From Andrena cerasifolii (lineage: Eukaryota > Arthropoda > Insecta > Hymenoptera > Andrenidae): DNA of 64,000 nucleotides. A program made the position numbers and the translations under genes. Positions 48,401 through 59,892 of the stretch are shown here, piece by piece. Position 1 is the stretch's first letter. The number at the start of each line of letters is the position of its first letter. The stretch covers positions 19,915,433 to 19,979,432 of the forward strand of contig NC_135120.1 of assembly GCF_050908995.1 (NCBI RefSeq), written 5' to 3'. The notes beneath the pieces were generated by a model. It saw nothing but the letters and a program-made list of their open reading frames with translations, was not told where the DNA came from and ran no database searches.

Positions 48401-49370
48401 AACCTCAAACCACCCTTCGCAGCAGAGTTCCTTCCGCGTGCAATTCCATTCTTGCTTGGATTTCCGCCTCGACCGCAACGCCATCATCTCGCGCAACACA
48501 ATCATCGACTTATTATTTATGCCAGCTCGAGGGACATAAACGCGAGGCGTGCGAAATTGTCAGCGAAGTTTAAACGCCGAGGGATCCTCTACGCTTACTA
48601 TCCCATTAGAAGGCTCTAACTATAAAATCGTCTATTCACTGTGAAGGGAATCGTGGACGTGGCCACCCTTTTAAAGCCTCCGCCGAAAGCGACCGAGACG
48701 AAGACATTTCTTTCTGATTGGCCTTCGTAACTCACATTATGCGAGGCGCAGGAGGCCCCGACCTCGTCTTCGGGCGAGCAGAGGAGGCGAGAGGAAGCCG
48801 TCCTGGAACGATACAGATTTTTATGGGCAGCGTAAATCTCGCGACCGACAGAAGCAGCGACCAGGAATCGTGAAAGGCGCGGCCAATTCCCTAATGATTC
48901 TGATTTATTGCCAATGGTTTGTTCCGGTAGGTTATTATCCGCGCGAACACATACACAACGGCCCGGAGACCTCACGCAGGATGCGCGCAGATCGTATCGA
49001 GGGCCACCGATACAATCCTTGTCCTTTAACGCGTCAAACGATCGTATTTCATGGCGTCTTACGTCGCTTCTTGGACCCTTTACCGTTCTCGTTCGCGGAT
49101 TTCAGTTCGAGGAAAATAGTCCTTGTGATTACTAGTATCCGTCCCAAGGATCGCGAAGCTTCTTAAGCGTCCGCAATTCTTCGAATTATCTGGAGCTCGC
49201 TTTCTAATGCTCCATTTCCAATCCCTTTATCTGAACATTCTAATACCTGAAGCCTCGAAGAACATCCTCCCCATCAATGGAATTAGAAAGAATCTAGAGG
49301 CAGAATTGAGTGTCGCGTTATCAAACAATTCTGTTACTCGAATAATCGTGTCTCCACATTCATCCACATA
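45414..49370. other. Noncoding, CpG-rich, no gene seen
   Basis: Long stretch with many overlapping frames on both strands between 45.9 and 48.1 kb, the usual result of CpG-rich DNA with few stops. The longest, 46274-47143 on the minus strand, has no recognisable domain and no homologue known to me. Confidence 0.5.
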
Positions 49371-50103
49371 GGGCAAAGAACCCAATTACTGTCACCTTAA
49401 ACTGTTTTACTTAAAATAACGAATAAATCTTCTGAAATGATACATAAAAATAAATTAGCATACAATTGAAACTGTAATTTATACGACACAAAAAACAGCA
49501 TTTAATTTCGATGAAACGATCAAACATTTTAAGCGGATATTAGGAGAGTGAAAACGATGACTTCCTTACTAGCAAAAGAGAAAACAAGACGTTAATGAAA
49601 ATGCTGTAATTGTAATATTTAAGCTATTAACATAACAAAATATAATGTCCTAAATAATATAAGAATCATAGAAAGTAATAATGATCGGAATTCAACGATT
49701 CATTAAGTCTGTTTATTCATTAATTGGGTGACAGTGATTGGTACAAGCGTTTCAAGCATTTCGTATTACTGTCATAGCAGTAGTTGCTCATGTACATGAG
49801 ACGACATGCCCTTAAAATGAGATAAACAGTATTAGGTTAACTGGCAGTAATTGGGGTGTCAGTAATTCAGTCAAATATATTTCAAGGGTGTGAGTAATAG
49901 ATCCCGAAATATATTTCTGAGATTGATAAATTTATACATGAAAATCGATGTTTCAAGATCCACCTAATTTTGGTCGTCAAGTAAACATATTAAACAATAA
50001 TAAATAACAAGAACAACATATACTTTTAATCTATAAGCACAAAAAGTATAAGATAATGTCAGAGTCAACGCTTAAAGTGTTAGTAATTGGGTCCTTTACT
50101 CTA
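49369..50103. mobile_element. TA-flanked inverted-repeat element
   Basis: An AT-rich block bounded by imperfect inverted repeats. The left end from 49371 is GGGCAAAGAACCCAATTACT; the right end, read inward from 50101, is GAGTAAAGGACCCAATTACT. Both are flanked by TA. About 730 bases long, with no transposase frame. Probably a non-autonomous Tc1/mariner or pogo-type element. Confidence 0.55.
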
Positions 50104-51889
50104 ATGGAAGTTCCGCCGCGCGGTGTGTTTTGTAACAAGTTCCATCGGATTTTCCAATGAAACGCCAACACGCATTACGCTTATCTAAACGAGGAGGGGA
50201 AGGCGAGAGCTGTAACGAGCGTTCGGGAACAGTTAGATCCTGTGGTCAAATAAAGCCGGTGACAAATTGTCGCGTGTGTCGGAACAAATTTTTCCGAAGA
50301 GAAAGCAGCCTGACTAGCGTCCACCCGTGTCCAGCAAACAGGCGCGATTATTTCCACCGAGTCACGGTCGAAATAAACATTCTGTTACTGTTTACTTTCT
50401 ACGGTAAATTACCCAGCGACCTTCCCTCTCTCTGTACTCCTACGCGTCTGGCCGCGCTTCGCTACTGTTAACTCCATAGATTATTCGTCGAGCTTACTTC
50501 CCCGGGCAGCAACTTGCCGCGGAAGGCGCGCGAATAGGACAGGCTCGCGCTGTAAATTCGAAAGCGAAAACACGCCCGACGCGCCGCGGTAGTCCCACGG
50601 GGAAAGAACGAAAGAAGGGTCCAGGTATCAAGCTGACGACAACGCGTCGGCGATGCTATCTGAAAGGCTCGGGTGTAAATTTTCGAAGCGGGGCCCGATG
50701 ATAGTATCCAGGGGGATGCTCTAACACCGCGGAAGATCCGCATTAGCAGATGGCTCGGCTAATAATCTGTCACCGGGACTGCTAACGTGCCATTAAGTGG
50801 GCGTGCATGCGCCGCGTGAGGATTTTCTACGTGGCACTGGTACCCGAGCCCCGTCGGAACGCCACCCGCCCTGCCGCGGAACCGTTCTGGCCCATTCGTA
50901 ATCAACGTACATCAGCGGACTAATTAATAATTACGCCGTCGCGCGGCTGATAGTCGGTTTTATTACGCGACTGGGCGACTGGTAATTGTACAATATACGA
51001 TCGAAATAAAATTACAACTTGTGTAATGAAAAGAGGGCCTCGGTAAGTTACGAGCGGCTGTGCTGCTAGCTGCTGGCCGCAATTTACTGTAAATGATACG
51101 AAACTGCGATACTTGCGGTTAAAGTTGATTATAAATTGTAATGAAAGGTGTGTGCTGCGCCGTATCGTGGGGCAATTACTGGCTTAGCTCTAAGAGAAAA
51201 TGGCGCGGTGGGTGTGTAAACGCGTGGTAAATGTTTAACCTGTGTTTCCGAGATTACTATTTTGGAATGCTGAAAATTAATTTCGACGGAATTAGATATG
51301 CGTAGGTGTAATAATTATTTTAGTGGTAATAATTTTAGTCGGAATTTTGAGAGGCTTGTGTGAAAACACCGAGGGCAACGTTCGCCATGGAGAACCTCGT
51401 GGCGTGCGAGGAATTCGCGCTCCATACCGGACGATACTTCACTCGGAACAGCAAAACGGAATTCGTCGTCACAGACAGCCGGAAGAGCGCAAAATGTCCC
51501 GTCTACATTGCCCTGTTCTATTTTCACCCGACATGTTTTAGATGCTCGCCTATTGAATCCGACAGGCGAAACGACTATGCACATTACCGCGTGGCAGAAG
51601 TGCAGACCGCCAGAAGATACGAGGCGAAGAAATGGTGTTGCTTACGACGTGAAACGGCAAAATATACTACACTGCGTTCTATATAAGAGTGTACCAACTC
51701 CGCTACCGATTTGCGACCGATCTGCGCAGCTCCCACGGATCTGACACACGCGATTGGTCGTAGCACTTACCCTGCCAGTTTATTACCAATCAACAATGTA
51801 TCCCTGCGCGAAACGAGTATGCTCTAATGTGGAACGCAGTGTAGAGTGTTCACCGCGGTAAAAACACTCGTTGCTGCTGAGTTGTTTGA
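50104..51889. other. Noncoding, no gene seen
   Basis: CpG-rich DNA between an inverted-repeat element and the non-LTR remnant. Short frames only, including one of about 108 codons at 51360-51686 with no recognised motif. Confidence 0.5.
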
Positions 51890-52922
51890 CACATCTCAAC
51901 AGCAGGTACTATAACCCGTCAAAAACATCCCTACTCCTAGTAGGGTCTAATCACCTACTAGCGCAGGTAAACTCTTTTAAAATTCATTTCAATGCTAACG
52001 TTATATATCCTCAAAACAAACTTAAAAATCTGGGACTTATTATGGATCCGAACTGGACTTTCGAGCAGCATGTTAATTCCAAAATTGGCATTATATGTTG
52101 TAGCGCGTGTCCTATCTCGTAAACAAAAACTTACTCTCACCTCTCTATTGATTATATCCTTATTTGAGTACGCTGATATAGTGTATTATCCGTGCTTAAC
52201 TAAACGTGTCTCTGCGCGTATTCAGCGGGTTCAGAATGCTTGTATTCGATTTGCTTTTGGACTACGAAAGTTCGATCACATAACGCCAGCATTTACAGAG
52301 ACGGGTTGGCTTAATACGAAGCAGAGATACATGTTACATCTCTGCTGTCTCATATACAAATTGATGTCCACTGGTGTACCACCGTATCTGCGTGAATTAC
52401 TCGCCACAAATCGCGAGCGTCCAGCAGATGAATACATCTCTACCCGACATGAATTTCACCTTTCCGTTCCTTCCTGTCACTCCACTAAATTTTACGGCTC
52501 CTTTTCCTACTGGTCCGCCTTTTACTTTAACTCCCTACCATATGAAAATCGTTCTGTAACCTCTTTCGTATCCTTCAAGCATGCAGTGACACTATTTTTT
52601 GCTAATCAGCATTAATAATTAATTATTAACATTTACTTTTGTCATTTTCCAACTACACGCATATGATGTTAGTTCTTACTTTTGATTATGTTATTTGGCC
52701 GTCTACATTTACTTTTCGTGTACTCTGTTGTGTTAGTTTTAGTTTTAAGTAGCTTTAAATGGCAAGGTTAATAACAGCTGACAGCTGTACCTCGCCTTTT
52801 GCACTCCTCTAGCGTAATATGTGTTATTCAAATCTATTCTTTTTCTTTTTCCTCTATCTCTTTCTCGCTTTTTTATATGTTTTCTATTGTAAAGTCTACT
52901 GTGGAATAAAGAATTATTATTA
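51890..52922 (+). mobile_element. Non-LTR retrotransposon 3' remnant
   Basis: The 3' end of a Jockey-like non-LTR element. One frame reads SRYYNPSKTSLLLVGSNHLL and LKNLGLIMDPNWTFEQHVN; near 52095-52115 the match moves to another frame, which continues SRKQKLTLTSLLIISLFEYA, RIQRVQNACIRFAFGLRKFD and SFKHAVTLFFANQH, ending at TAA 52613-52615. This is the region C-terminal to the reverse transcriptase core. An untranslated stretch and a GAATAAAGAATTATTATTAC tail follow. It is truncated at the 5' end and frame-shifted, so dead. Confidence 0.75.
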
Positions 52923-53869
52923 CATGAAAATCTCGACATTATATCTCAACACTGGTATAGGTACACCTATACATATACCACTTTGAAAATAGAACCTAAG
53001 CTTTCTAAGTAACGACATTCATTTATAACCAGACAATATTCTCCGAAGCAAATACCTAATATCATCAATCAAAAGCCCTGAATTTCCATTAAATGGTTTA
53101 AAATTTGCACATCGTTATCTACTTCGAAAATGCGAATTCGTGTCTCTGCACGCGTCGAGCTTGACCAACGACGAACAAGGATCTAATAGCCTAATCGCGA
53201 AGGGACTTGCACCAGCACGAAATGTCAATGTCTAGCGGCAGAAAGGGCGCAGGGAGGAAACTTTTTCCCCGGTGATCCAGGTTGATTCGGGGCAACGTGA
53301 CGTTCAGGTCGCCCCTGGCGCCGTGGGCTGTTTAATTTTAGGGCATTACGCGTGCAGGCGGCTGCCTGGCCGAAGCTAAAGGGTTCCCTGGCTCGGTATT
53401 TGCCGAGATATTATCGCGAAAAGGGAAAGGGGAGAAGCCCTGGGTAACGAGGAGGGCGTGCCTCTTCCTCGGAGCTGGGGCTCTAGGATGCCCCCCGACA
53501 CCGTTTCGCGAATTAGCCTCGTACCCCATCATCGTTTCCATCGGCAACCGAAGAAATCGTCGTGACTCGAGGCTTTTGCAATAAGTTCCACCAACAACGC
53601 ACCCCATTCTCCCTGCAATCGTACATAAAAACCGCTTCTTGCCTCGGTGAAACTCCCCACGCTTATAATTTCGCAAATTGGTATTCGATTTTTATCATTT
53701 AATTGTCGTTTTCAACGAGAGAGTCGGAGGTTTCAGTAAGGTTACTTTAAACGTGAAATAAGAAACTTGATTGGAACGAATGATGCTACCATTGATTATT
53801 GGTGGCTTGTAAGAAAAAGGAACTAAGTCATTGAAAATTGTAGAATAATTTTCATAATGTCTTACAATA
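52923..53869. other. Noncoding, no gene seen
   Basis: Unique-looking noncoding DNA between the non-LTR remnant and the next inverted-repeat element. Short frames only. Confidence 0.5.
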
Positions 53870-54259
53870 CCGTCAAGGACCCAGTTCCTGATCAGAACCC
53901 AATTCCTGATCAGCTTAGAAAAATAAACCAATTATTAAGCTTATTACGATACAAATTTATTCTGACAAATTACTAAATAATTATGAAGTATTTTGAAATT
54001 TATACGCAAAATTTGATAGCTCATAGTAAAACGTGTGAAGGTGATCAGAAACTGCTCCCTTTGCATTTTCCACTTTCGAAGTTAAATTATAAAATAATTA
54101 TTATTATGTGTGCACTTTTTTTAATACCAAATTAAACATAAAACATAGATTTACTGATATAAAAAAAATCTTTTAAATTTGGATAAGTTCTCCCTTTACA
54201 CGTTTAAAAAACCCGCGGTAGTTACTCTTAAGTGATCAGGAACTGGGTCCTTGACGGTA
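53868..54259. mobile_element. MITE with perfect 25-bp inverted repeats
   Basis: The left end CCGTCAAGGACCCAGTTCCT continues GATCA (53870-53894), and its exact reverse complement ends at 54257. TA dinucleotides at 53868-53869 and 54258-54259 fit a TA target duplication. The element is 388 bases, AT-rich and without coding capacity. Perfect ends suggest it is fairly young. Superfamily by inference: Tc1/mariner or pogo. Confidence 0.8.
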
Positions 54260-54874
54260 GAATTCCCCAAATTGTTAAGTTTCTAGGAGTACCAGAGCCA
54301 CGCACGGTTGCAATAAAGAATCTTACGCACAAGCCTTAGAAGCGCCCGCTTTTTTCTTTCATCAGCGGATAAAATCGCATACTACGATTATGATATTTGC
54401 ATACATTTCTTTCTTGCTGGGAGCGATCGACATTCGCGATGTAAACGAAACCATCCATTCCGGGCGATCATCTCCGATTTTAATTTGCGGCTGGGCAGAA
54501 GTAGGAGGAGGCGCGATGCACCGTGTTTTGCAACGACCCCGACACGTTAATTTACACTGCGAGCGCGTACGCATATTTCTCAGATGCGATCGGCAATAAT
54601 AATTAATAAAGTCGCCAGGCCGCTCGTATCGTCGTATATTAAGGGCGTTCCTTTAACCACCAGGGTACTTGCATTATTTGTCGCTTTTGCCGCGAATTAC
54701 CTCCGAAGGCACGTGTACTGGCACACTGGGCGATCATACCTTCGCTTGCGAACGATACAAAGTGATTTAAGAAAAACAGGTGGAAGAAATTACAAGCAGA
54801 CAGGTAGTACTTGGAAAAATTGGCGGGAAACGTCCCAGTAGCACAGATTAATAAAGTTAAAATTTTTGGAATCA

Positions 54875-55621
54875 TAGGGTAATTGTGGGACAGTTGTCGC
54901 ACTTTGCGCGAAATTGCCACCGTGTCTAAATTTTTCAATGAAAATTTGTTCCAAGGATACATAGGGTAAACCAATCAGTAATTGACCGCGTACCAGTGAA
55001 TGACCATTAGGCAAAGAAATGTCAATTATAAATTTAAACATTATTATACGTTTATAAATGTAGTTGCACTTGTAATATCCTATATTTTTAATTACGCGTA
55101 TTAAGCGAACATTAATAAGTACAATTCTTATTAAAAGTATGCGGTCATTTACTGGGCTTCTACACGTTTTGCATTTTATAATTGTTTTTTTTTGCCTTGA
55201 GATATCGCGGTATCTATTTTGAGACACTTTTTTTGTATTTTTAACATTGAAGGCATCATTTAGTCGACTTAGGTACCTTCCGATATAGTGCGATGTGACC
55301 TATTCTGGCCGAGAAATATTCCACAGACTTCCTTTAACGTGTTACAAAAGTTGTATCACGAAAAACTATGAATTTTTAACTACTACGATAGCGAAAATAA
55401 ACTCGACGTATAACTATTGAGGCAAAGTGCGGTAGGTTTACCTCGAAAAACAGCAAAATCTTTAAAAGTAATAATGCAACACGTTCTCGCTTATTAGTCC
55501 AACCTAAACGAACAGCCTGAAGCAAATAAAATCGACAGTGTTGTATTTTATTACCGATAACCCTGAAATACCGAAGGTGCGGCGTCTCTCACAGTGGGGC
55601 ATCTCTCCCACAATTACCCTA
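54875..55621. mobile_element. Pogo-like non-autonomous element, copy 1
   Basis: Inverted repeats begin GGGTAATTGTGGGACAGTTG at 54877 and, from the other end at 55619, GGGTAATTGTGGGAGAGATG. Both are flanked by TA. 743 bases with no transposase frame. Its right part is plainly homologous to that of copy 2 at 57737-58875, for example around CTATGAATTTTTA and TAAACTCGACGTATAACTAT. Confidence 0.82.
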
Positions 55622-57734
55622 GTTGATTTTGTATAGGTATCGGTAACTAGAGGACTTATCTGCTGTCTCATTCGGGTAAAGTATTATATTTAATATAACA
55701 CACACACATATATATATTACAGGTACTCTATAATTCTGGACATATCTCCCATAGATAGCACAATATTTAACAGAAACCTCGAAGGTATACGGACACTCCA
55801 ACATACTGAATTTCCCCAGCATTTCCATAGATCGATCTTTGACATCTACGCGAGCACTCTCAGACAAACTGGCATGGATAATTACACATCGGGGAGAATA
55901 TTAATGACAGCGCTATATTGAAAGTTTCGTGCGTTTAGTAGGGCGCGCACGTACGAGATATAAGTTTGATATCGCGTTCGCGTGCAGAATCACCAGATTA
56001 TTATCGACTAACAGCGATTGAGGTGCGAAGCGTGCCGACGATTTCGTGTGTCGAATTTATAATCGAGCGTTCGGTGTGCGCGAGGAGCTCGCGCCTTTCG
56101 TTGCGAGAAAAATTCTCCGTTCAAGGCGATCTGTTCAAAGCGCCGATATCCTGGCCGCCTCGCGGGCCCGGAGTTGCGCGTTTCAAGTTCCCGACATCCT
56201 AATACGCTTTATTCACCGAGGCGTTTCGCACGAATCTCATCGATTAGGTGTAAATCAACTTTCAGGCCACTCGACCGCGTCGCGTGAGATGCAAATGCGT
56301 TATGAATCGGCGCACCGGCGTCGGGTTATCGTGTGCAAATGTAAAATGAGTTCAATAATTGCGTGGAACAATGGCGCCGTTTATTTATAAGCCGTATCGT
56401 TTCTCCTCGGTTGATTATCTTGCGACGTATATGCTCCCCGGTCTGTTTACGTACACTTTCATCGGCATCGACCATGAGCGATCTGACTTTCAGATAGTCT
56501 ATCGATCTGCACGCTTGTATCTTCGCTTATCGCGCCACTTGTACAGGGGAATGTTGCATTCTCATCGGGACACTGCTCGTCGGCGATACCTTGCACCGCG
56601 ATCGTGGCCAATTTTTTTTTTTGGGAAAGCTGCATGCCCGTGCTTTGAGCGTTCACAATGAAACGTCATCGACGAAAAAGCAAGGGGGAGGAATTTGTAA
56701 ATATCCCACCAGGATTTCGCTTGGCACGTTACATTTAAAAGGAAGTCCGTAGTATCGTTATGGTAATGAAACGAAGAATCTTTCGGGAGATTAAGTTACA
56801 AGTGAACGCAGCAAATAGGACCACACTTTCTCTAAGAGAAAATGTATGCGAACACTTCAGGCACGTTCGAGAGAAATGCTAAATTAATCCAATCATAAAT
56901 TCGAAATCGGGCAAGTTGAATCAAAGTCAGCAGTAGGCAACGTTTATCGCGCATTAATATTTCTCCACGTGGAAGATAATACCGCGAACGGGGCAAGATG
57001 TGCGGCAACATTGAGCTAATAACTTTCTGCCGTCGCGGATAGGGTTTAAGCGTATGAAAAATCACAATCTCCCGCCGTAAATCCAGCCAGATCAATTCTT
57101 AAGAGCATTATCCCCGAAGATCGAGCGGATCGACAGAACTACTTCAGTGGAAGGTCTAATCCTGATGTAAGTACCGGCTGAAACTGTCTCATTTCTCGCT
57201 TTATATCGGCATTAAATCTGCGGCAAGATAACACGGCGGTTCTGCCTAGTTCCGCGACATAAGCTGCCCTCGCGGGCCGCGAAAGAATGAGAATTTACAG
57301 GTGGCGTAAATTCTAGGGTGGGTTCAGCGTGCATTCTTGGAACAAGAGCCCGGATAATTGAAGCGGATGCAATCGGGAGAACTGAGGTGCCGAAACGGGT
57401 CTTAAACGGGTTCGAAAGATGAGATAAGGAACCCATAATACTTGGCAAGATGAATTGCACCGTGCGTGAAGGGTTAAGCCTCCGAGGTTCGTCATATTTT
57501 ATGGCTCATTTTGTTACTCTTTACTGTCCCCTCCTTACATCGACATTCGTCGTCGTTAAATCTTAAATGCCCAAACACTGACTTGCCTCTCCTACATCCA
57601 TTATTCGCGGAAAGTTTTAAAAAACCGTGAGAATTATAAGTAGATGCGTGCTTCTACTAAAATCTCACAAATTAATTTGTGGACCACTAAGATCCATTTC
57701 TTCAAAGCTTCTTTTTATAAATTGTACTACCCAG
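55622..57734. other. Noncoding DNA between two pogo-like copies
   Basis: 2.1 kb of unique-looking DNA with CA/TA repeats near 55697-55720. No supported gene. Confidence 0.5.
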
Positions 57735-58877
57735 TAGGGTAATTGTGGGAGAGTTGCCGCACGTGCGGGAGTGGTGTCGCATTTCGAAAAACGTTTAATT
57801 TTCGATTTAAACTTGTTAACTTTTTATATAAAAAAAATAGTAAAAACATAGTAAAATGAAACATTTTTATTTTATACAATTATGAAATTGGAAAATTAAA
57901 TGGGTACGGTAGGTACAGATATTATTTCTGTTTTTCGAAATTTAACATTCCTTTTTTCTTCCTCCCACATGCGTTACACATAGTGTTATACATGGTGCAT
58001 GTTTCATGCAGCCACTTTTTACATTTTGGAGAAATAATCCAGCCAGCCTTGGATTTCGTGGTATAATAATTCTCCCAACACTTAACACAATTGTTCTTAT
58101 CTATCTCTTCGGCTGACGATAAGATGGATTAAACTTCAACCACTTTCATATGAACTTTTGTTTTCCTTGCTTTTTGAGGCTTACATTTATCCTTTACTTG
58201 CGTTTTTTCTGATCTTTCTTAAGCTTAGCGTTAGATTTTCTTTTATATTCAGTTGGCATGTTGAGATTAAAATAGGGAAGATGTGAAAAAAGAGTAAATA
58301 GTCCACAAATATGCTTGGATTATAAGATTATTCATTTAAAAATAAATAATTTGCCTTGAGATCCTATGTTAGCCATTTTAAAAAACTTTTTTAGTATTTT
58401 AAACATTAAACACATCATTTAAATCGATTTAGTTTCCGAAACAGTACGGTATCAAAGTGCGGCATCTATCCCAAGTAAAAGTGCGGCGTCTACCCGAAAT
58501 GCCCGGGAGAGGCGCCGCACTTTCGTATTTCCACATGCTACGTCGAAAGTAAACTATTCTGCCAAGGAAATATTCTACAAGGTTCCTTTAACGTATTACA
58601 AAAGTTGTATCAAGAAAAACTATGAATTTTTAGCTACTACGATAGCAAAAATAAACTCGACGTATAACTATTCAGGCAAAGTGCGCTAGGCTTACCTCGA
58701 AAAGCAGCAAAATCTTTAACAATAATACAGGAAACACGCTCTTGCTTGGCAAACTGACCCAAATCAACAGCCTCGAACAAATGAAATCGGCTGTGGTTGT
58801 ATTTTATTACCGACATCCCTAAAACACCGATAGTGCGGCGTTTCTCCGAGCGCGGCATCTCTCCCGCAATTACCCTA
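57735..58877. mobile_element. Pogo-like deletion derivative, copy 2
   Basis: Ends GGGTAATTGTGGGAGAGTTG at 57737 and, inward from 58875, GGGTAATTGCGGGAGAGATG, each flanked by TA. 1,139 bases. On the minus strand it keeps a start-like frame, ATG 58259-58257 reading MPTEYKRKSN and a Lys-rich run, typical of pogo transposase N-termini. Downstream is a zinc-finger C-terminus (57922-58128). The DDE catalytic middle is missing. Confidence 0.82.
57922..58128 (-). pseudogene. Pogo-like transposase C-terminal zinc finger
   Basis: An open frame inside the pogo-like copy ending at TAA 57924-57922. Cysteines and a histidine are spaced as NNCVKCWENYY, AGWIISPKCKKWLHETC and MCNACGRKKK, a PHD-type zinc-finger pattern found at the C-terminus of many insect pogo-like transposases. 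The catalytic core upstream has been deleted, so it is a fossil. Confidence 0.65.
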
Positions 58878-59806
58878 AGTTGCCTCCACCAATCCTGAAT
58901 CCGTACAAAAGCAAAAGGTACGCGCGCGCGGTGCGATAAACGCGTTTGCAAAAAAGAAACCGAGTCGCGAACGATTTCGCCCCAATCGGAAGGAACCTGG
59001 CAAATTCGCGTGACTGTGCGATAAAATTTTTTGCCGCTATTTTTAGAGCGGCGCTCTCTGCGGAGCGACCAGTATCTTCGCGGTCGGTGCATCGAACCCC
59101 ACGATCGGTTCCAAGATTGAGATAAGCGGCTTGCGAAGAAATAAGTAGTTTAAGCCTGTTCGCGTGGCCGGAGATTGGTCTGACGTCGGTTGGCACCGAG
59201 AAGTGGGGATGTTTTATGCATGGACCCCGCGTTATGCATCATTCCAGGTGCATCTCGAACAGAACCCGTCGAACCCTGGTTCCGTGCAAGGGACATCATT
59301 CGGCAGGATCGACCAAGTGTGCTTTCGGCGTGGAAACGTCGCTCGCTGCGAACAGAAATTACGAACGGAAAGTAACGCTGGCCCCCCGCGCCGCGATTGC
59401 CGCGAGCAGAGCACGCTAAACGGTGCAAATAATTCGTCCAAGTGATAGTTGCTACGACAAACGGATCCCTATTCGGTGGGAACTGAGAGCGAATGGAAAA
59501 TCGGTGACAGTGTTGTGCGAGGGAATATAATTTCCGAGTTGATAAAATATCGACCATCTGATAAGTTTCAAATAAATATCGCCATATTATCACGTTGTGC
59601 TCGCGTTAACACGTTCACAGTTTGGACCTCCAAGTGCGTACGCACTCGCACATACAGTGGAACGATAAGATTCTCGTGACAATAAACACACTGCCCTCTT
59701 TTTCTAAACACTACGCGCTATTCATTACATATTATTCAATTACATTAATAGAATTCATTATACATCGCTGTTCGTGATCGTACGCTGATGGTATTACAGG
59801 TACACA
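58878..59806. other. Noncoding, no gene seen
   Basis: Stretch between the pogo-like copy and the hairpin, with short overlapping frames on both strands that lack domain signatures. Confidence 0.5.
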
Positions 59807-59814
59807 ATGTGCAA

Positions 59815-59892
59815 GGGTCAGAACGTTTGATTCAACGCCAGCCTGACTCGTATAGAGATCAGGTGATGCGCGAATCAGAAGCGTTCTGACCC
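59815..59892. ncRNA. Candidate microRNA-like hairpin
   Basis: A 78-base inverted repeat. GGGTCAGAACG (59815-59825) pairs perfectly with CGTTCTGACCC (59882-59892). Inward follow TTT against AAG, GATTC against GAATC, CGC against GCG and CCTGA against TCAGG, with CTC against GAG closing a five-base loop near 59852. Flanking ATGT and ACAT extend the base after a bulge. Size, small bulges and loop fit a pre-miRNA on either strand. It matches no insect microRNA I can recall; a MITE fragment is the alternative. Confidence 0.4.

Noticed and set aside
51360..51686. Open frame of about 108 codons on the plus strand
   Set aside because: Cysteines are present but show no known zinc-binding spacing, and no splice context or homology supports it.
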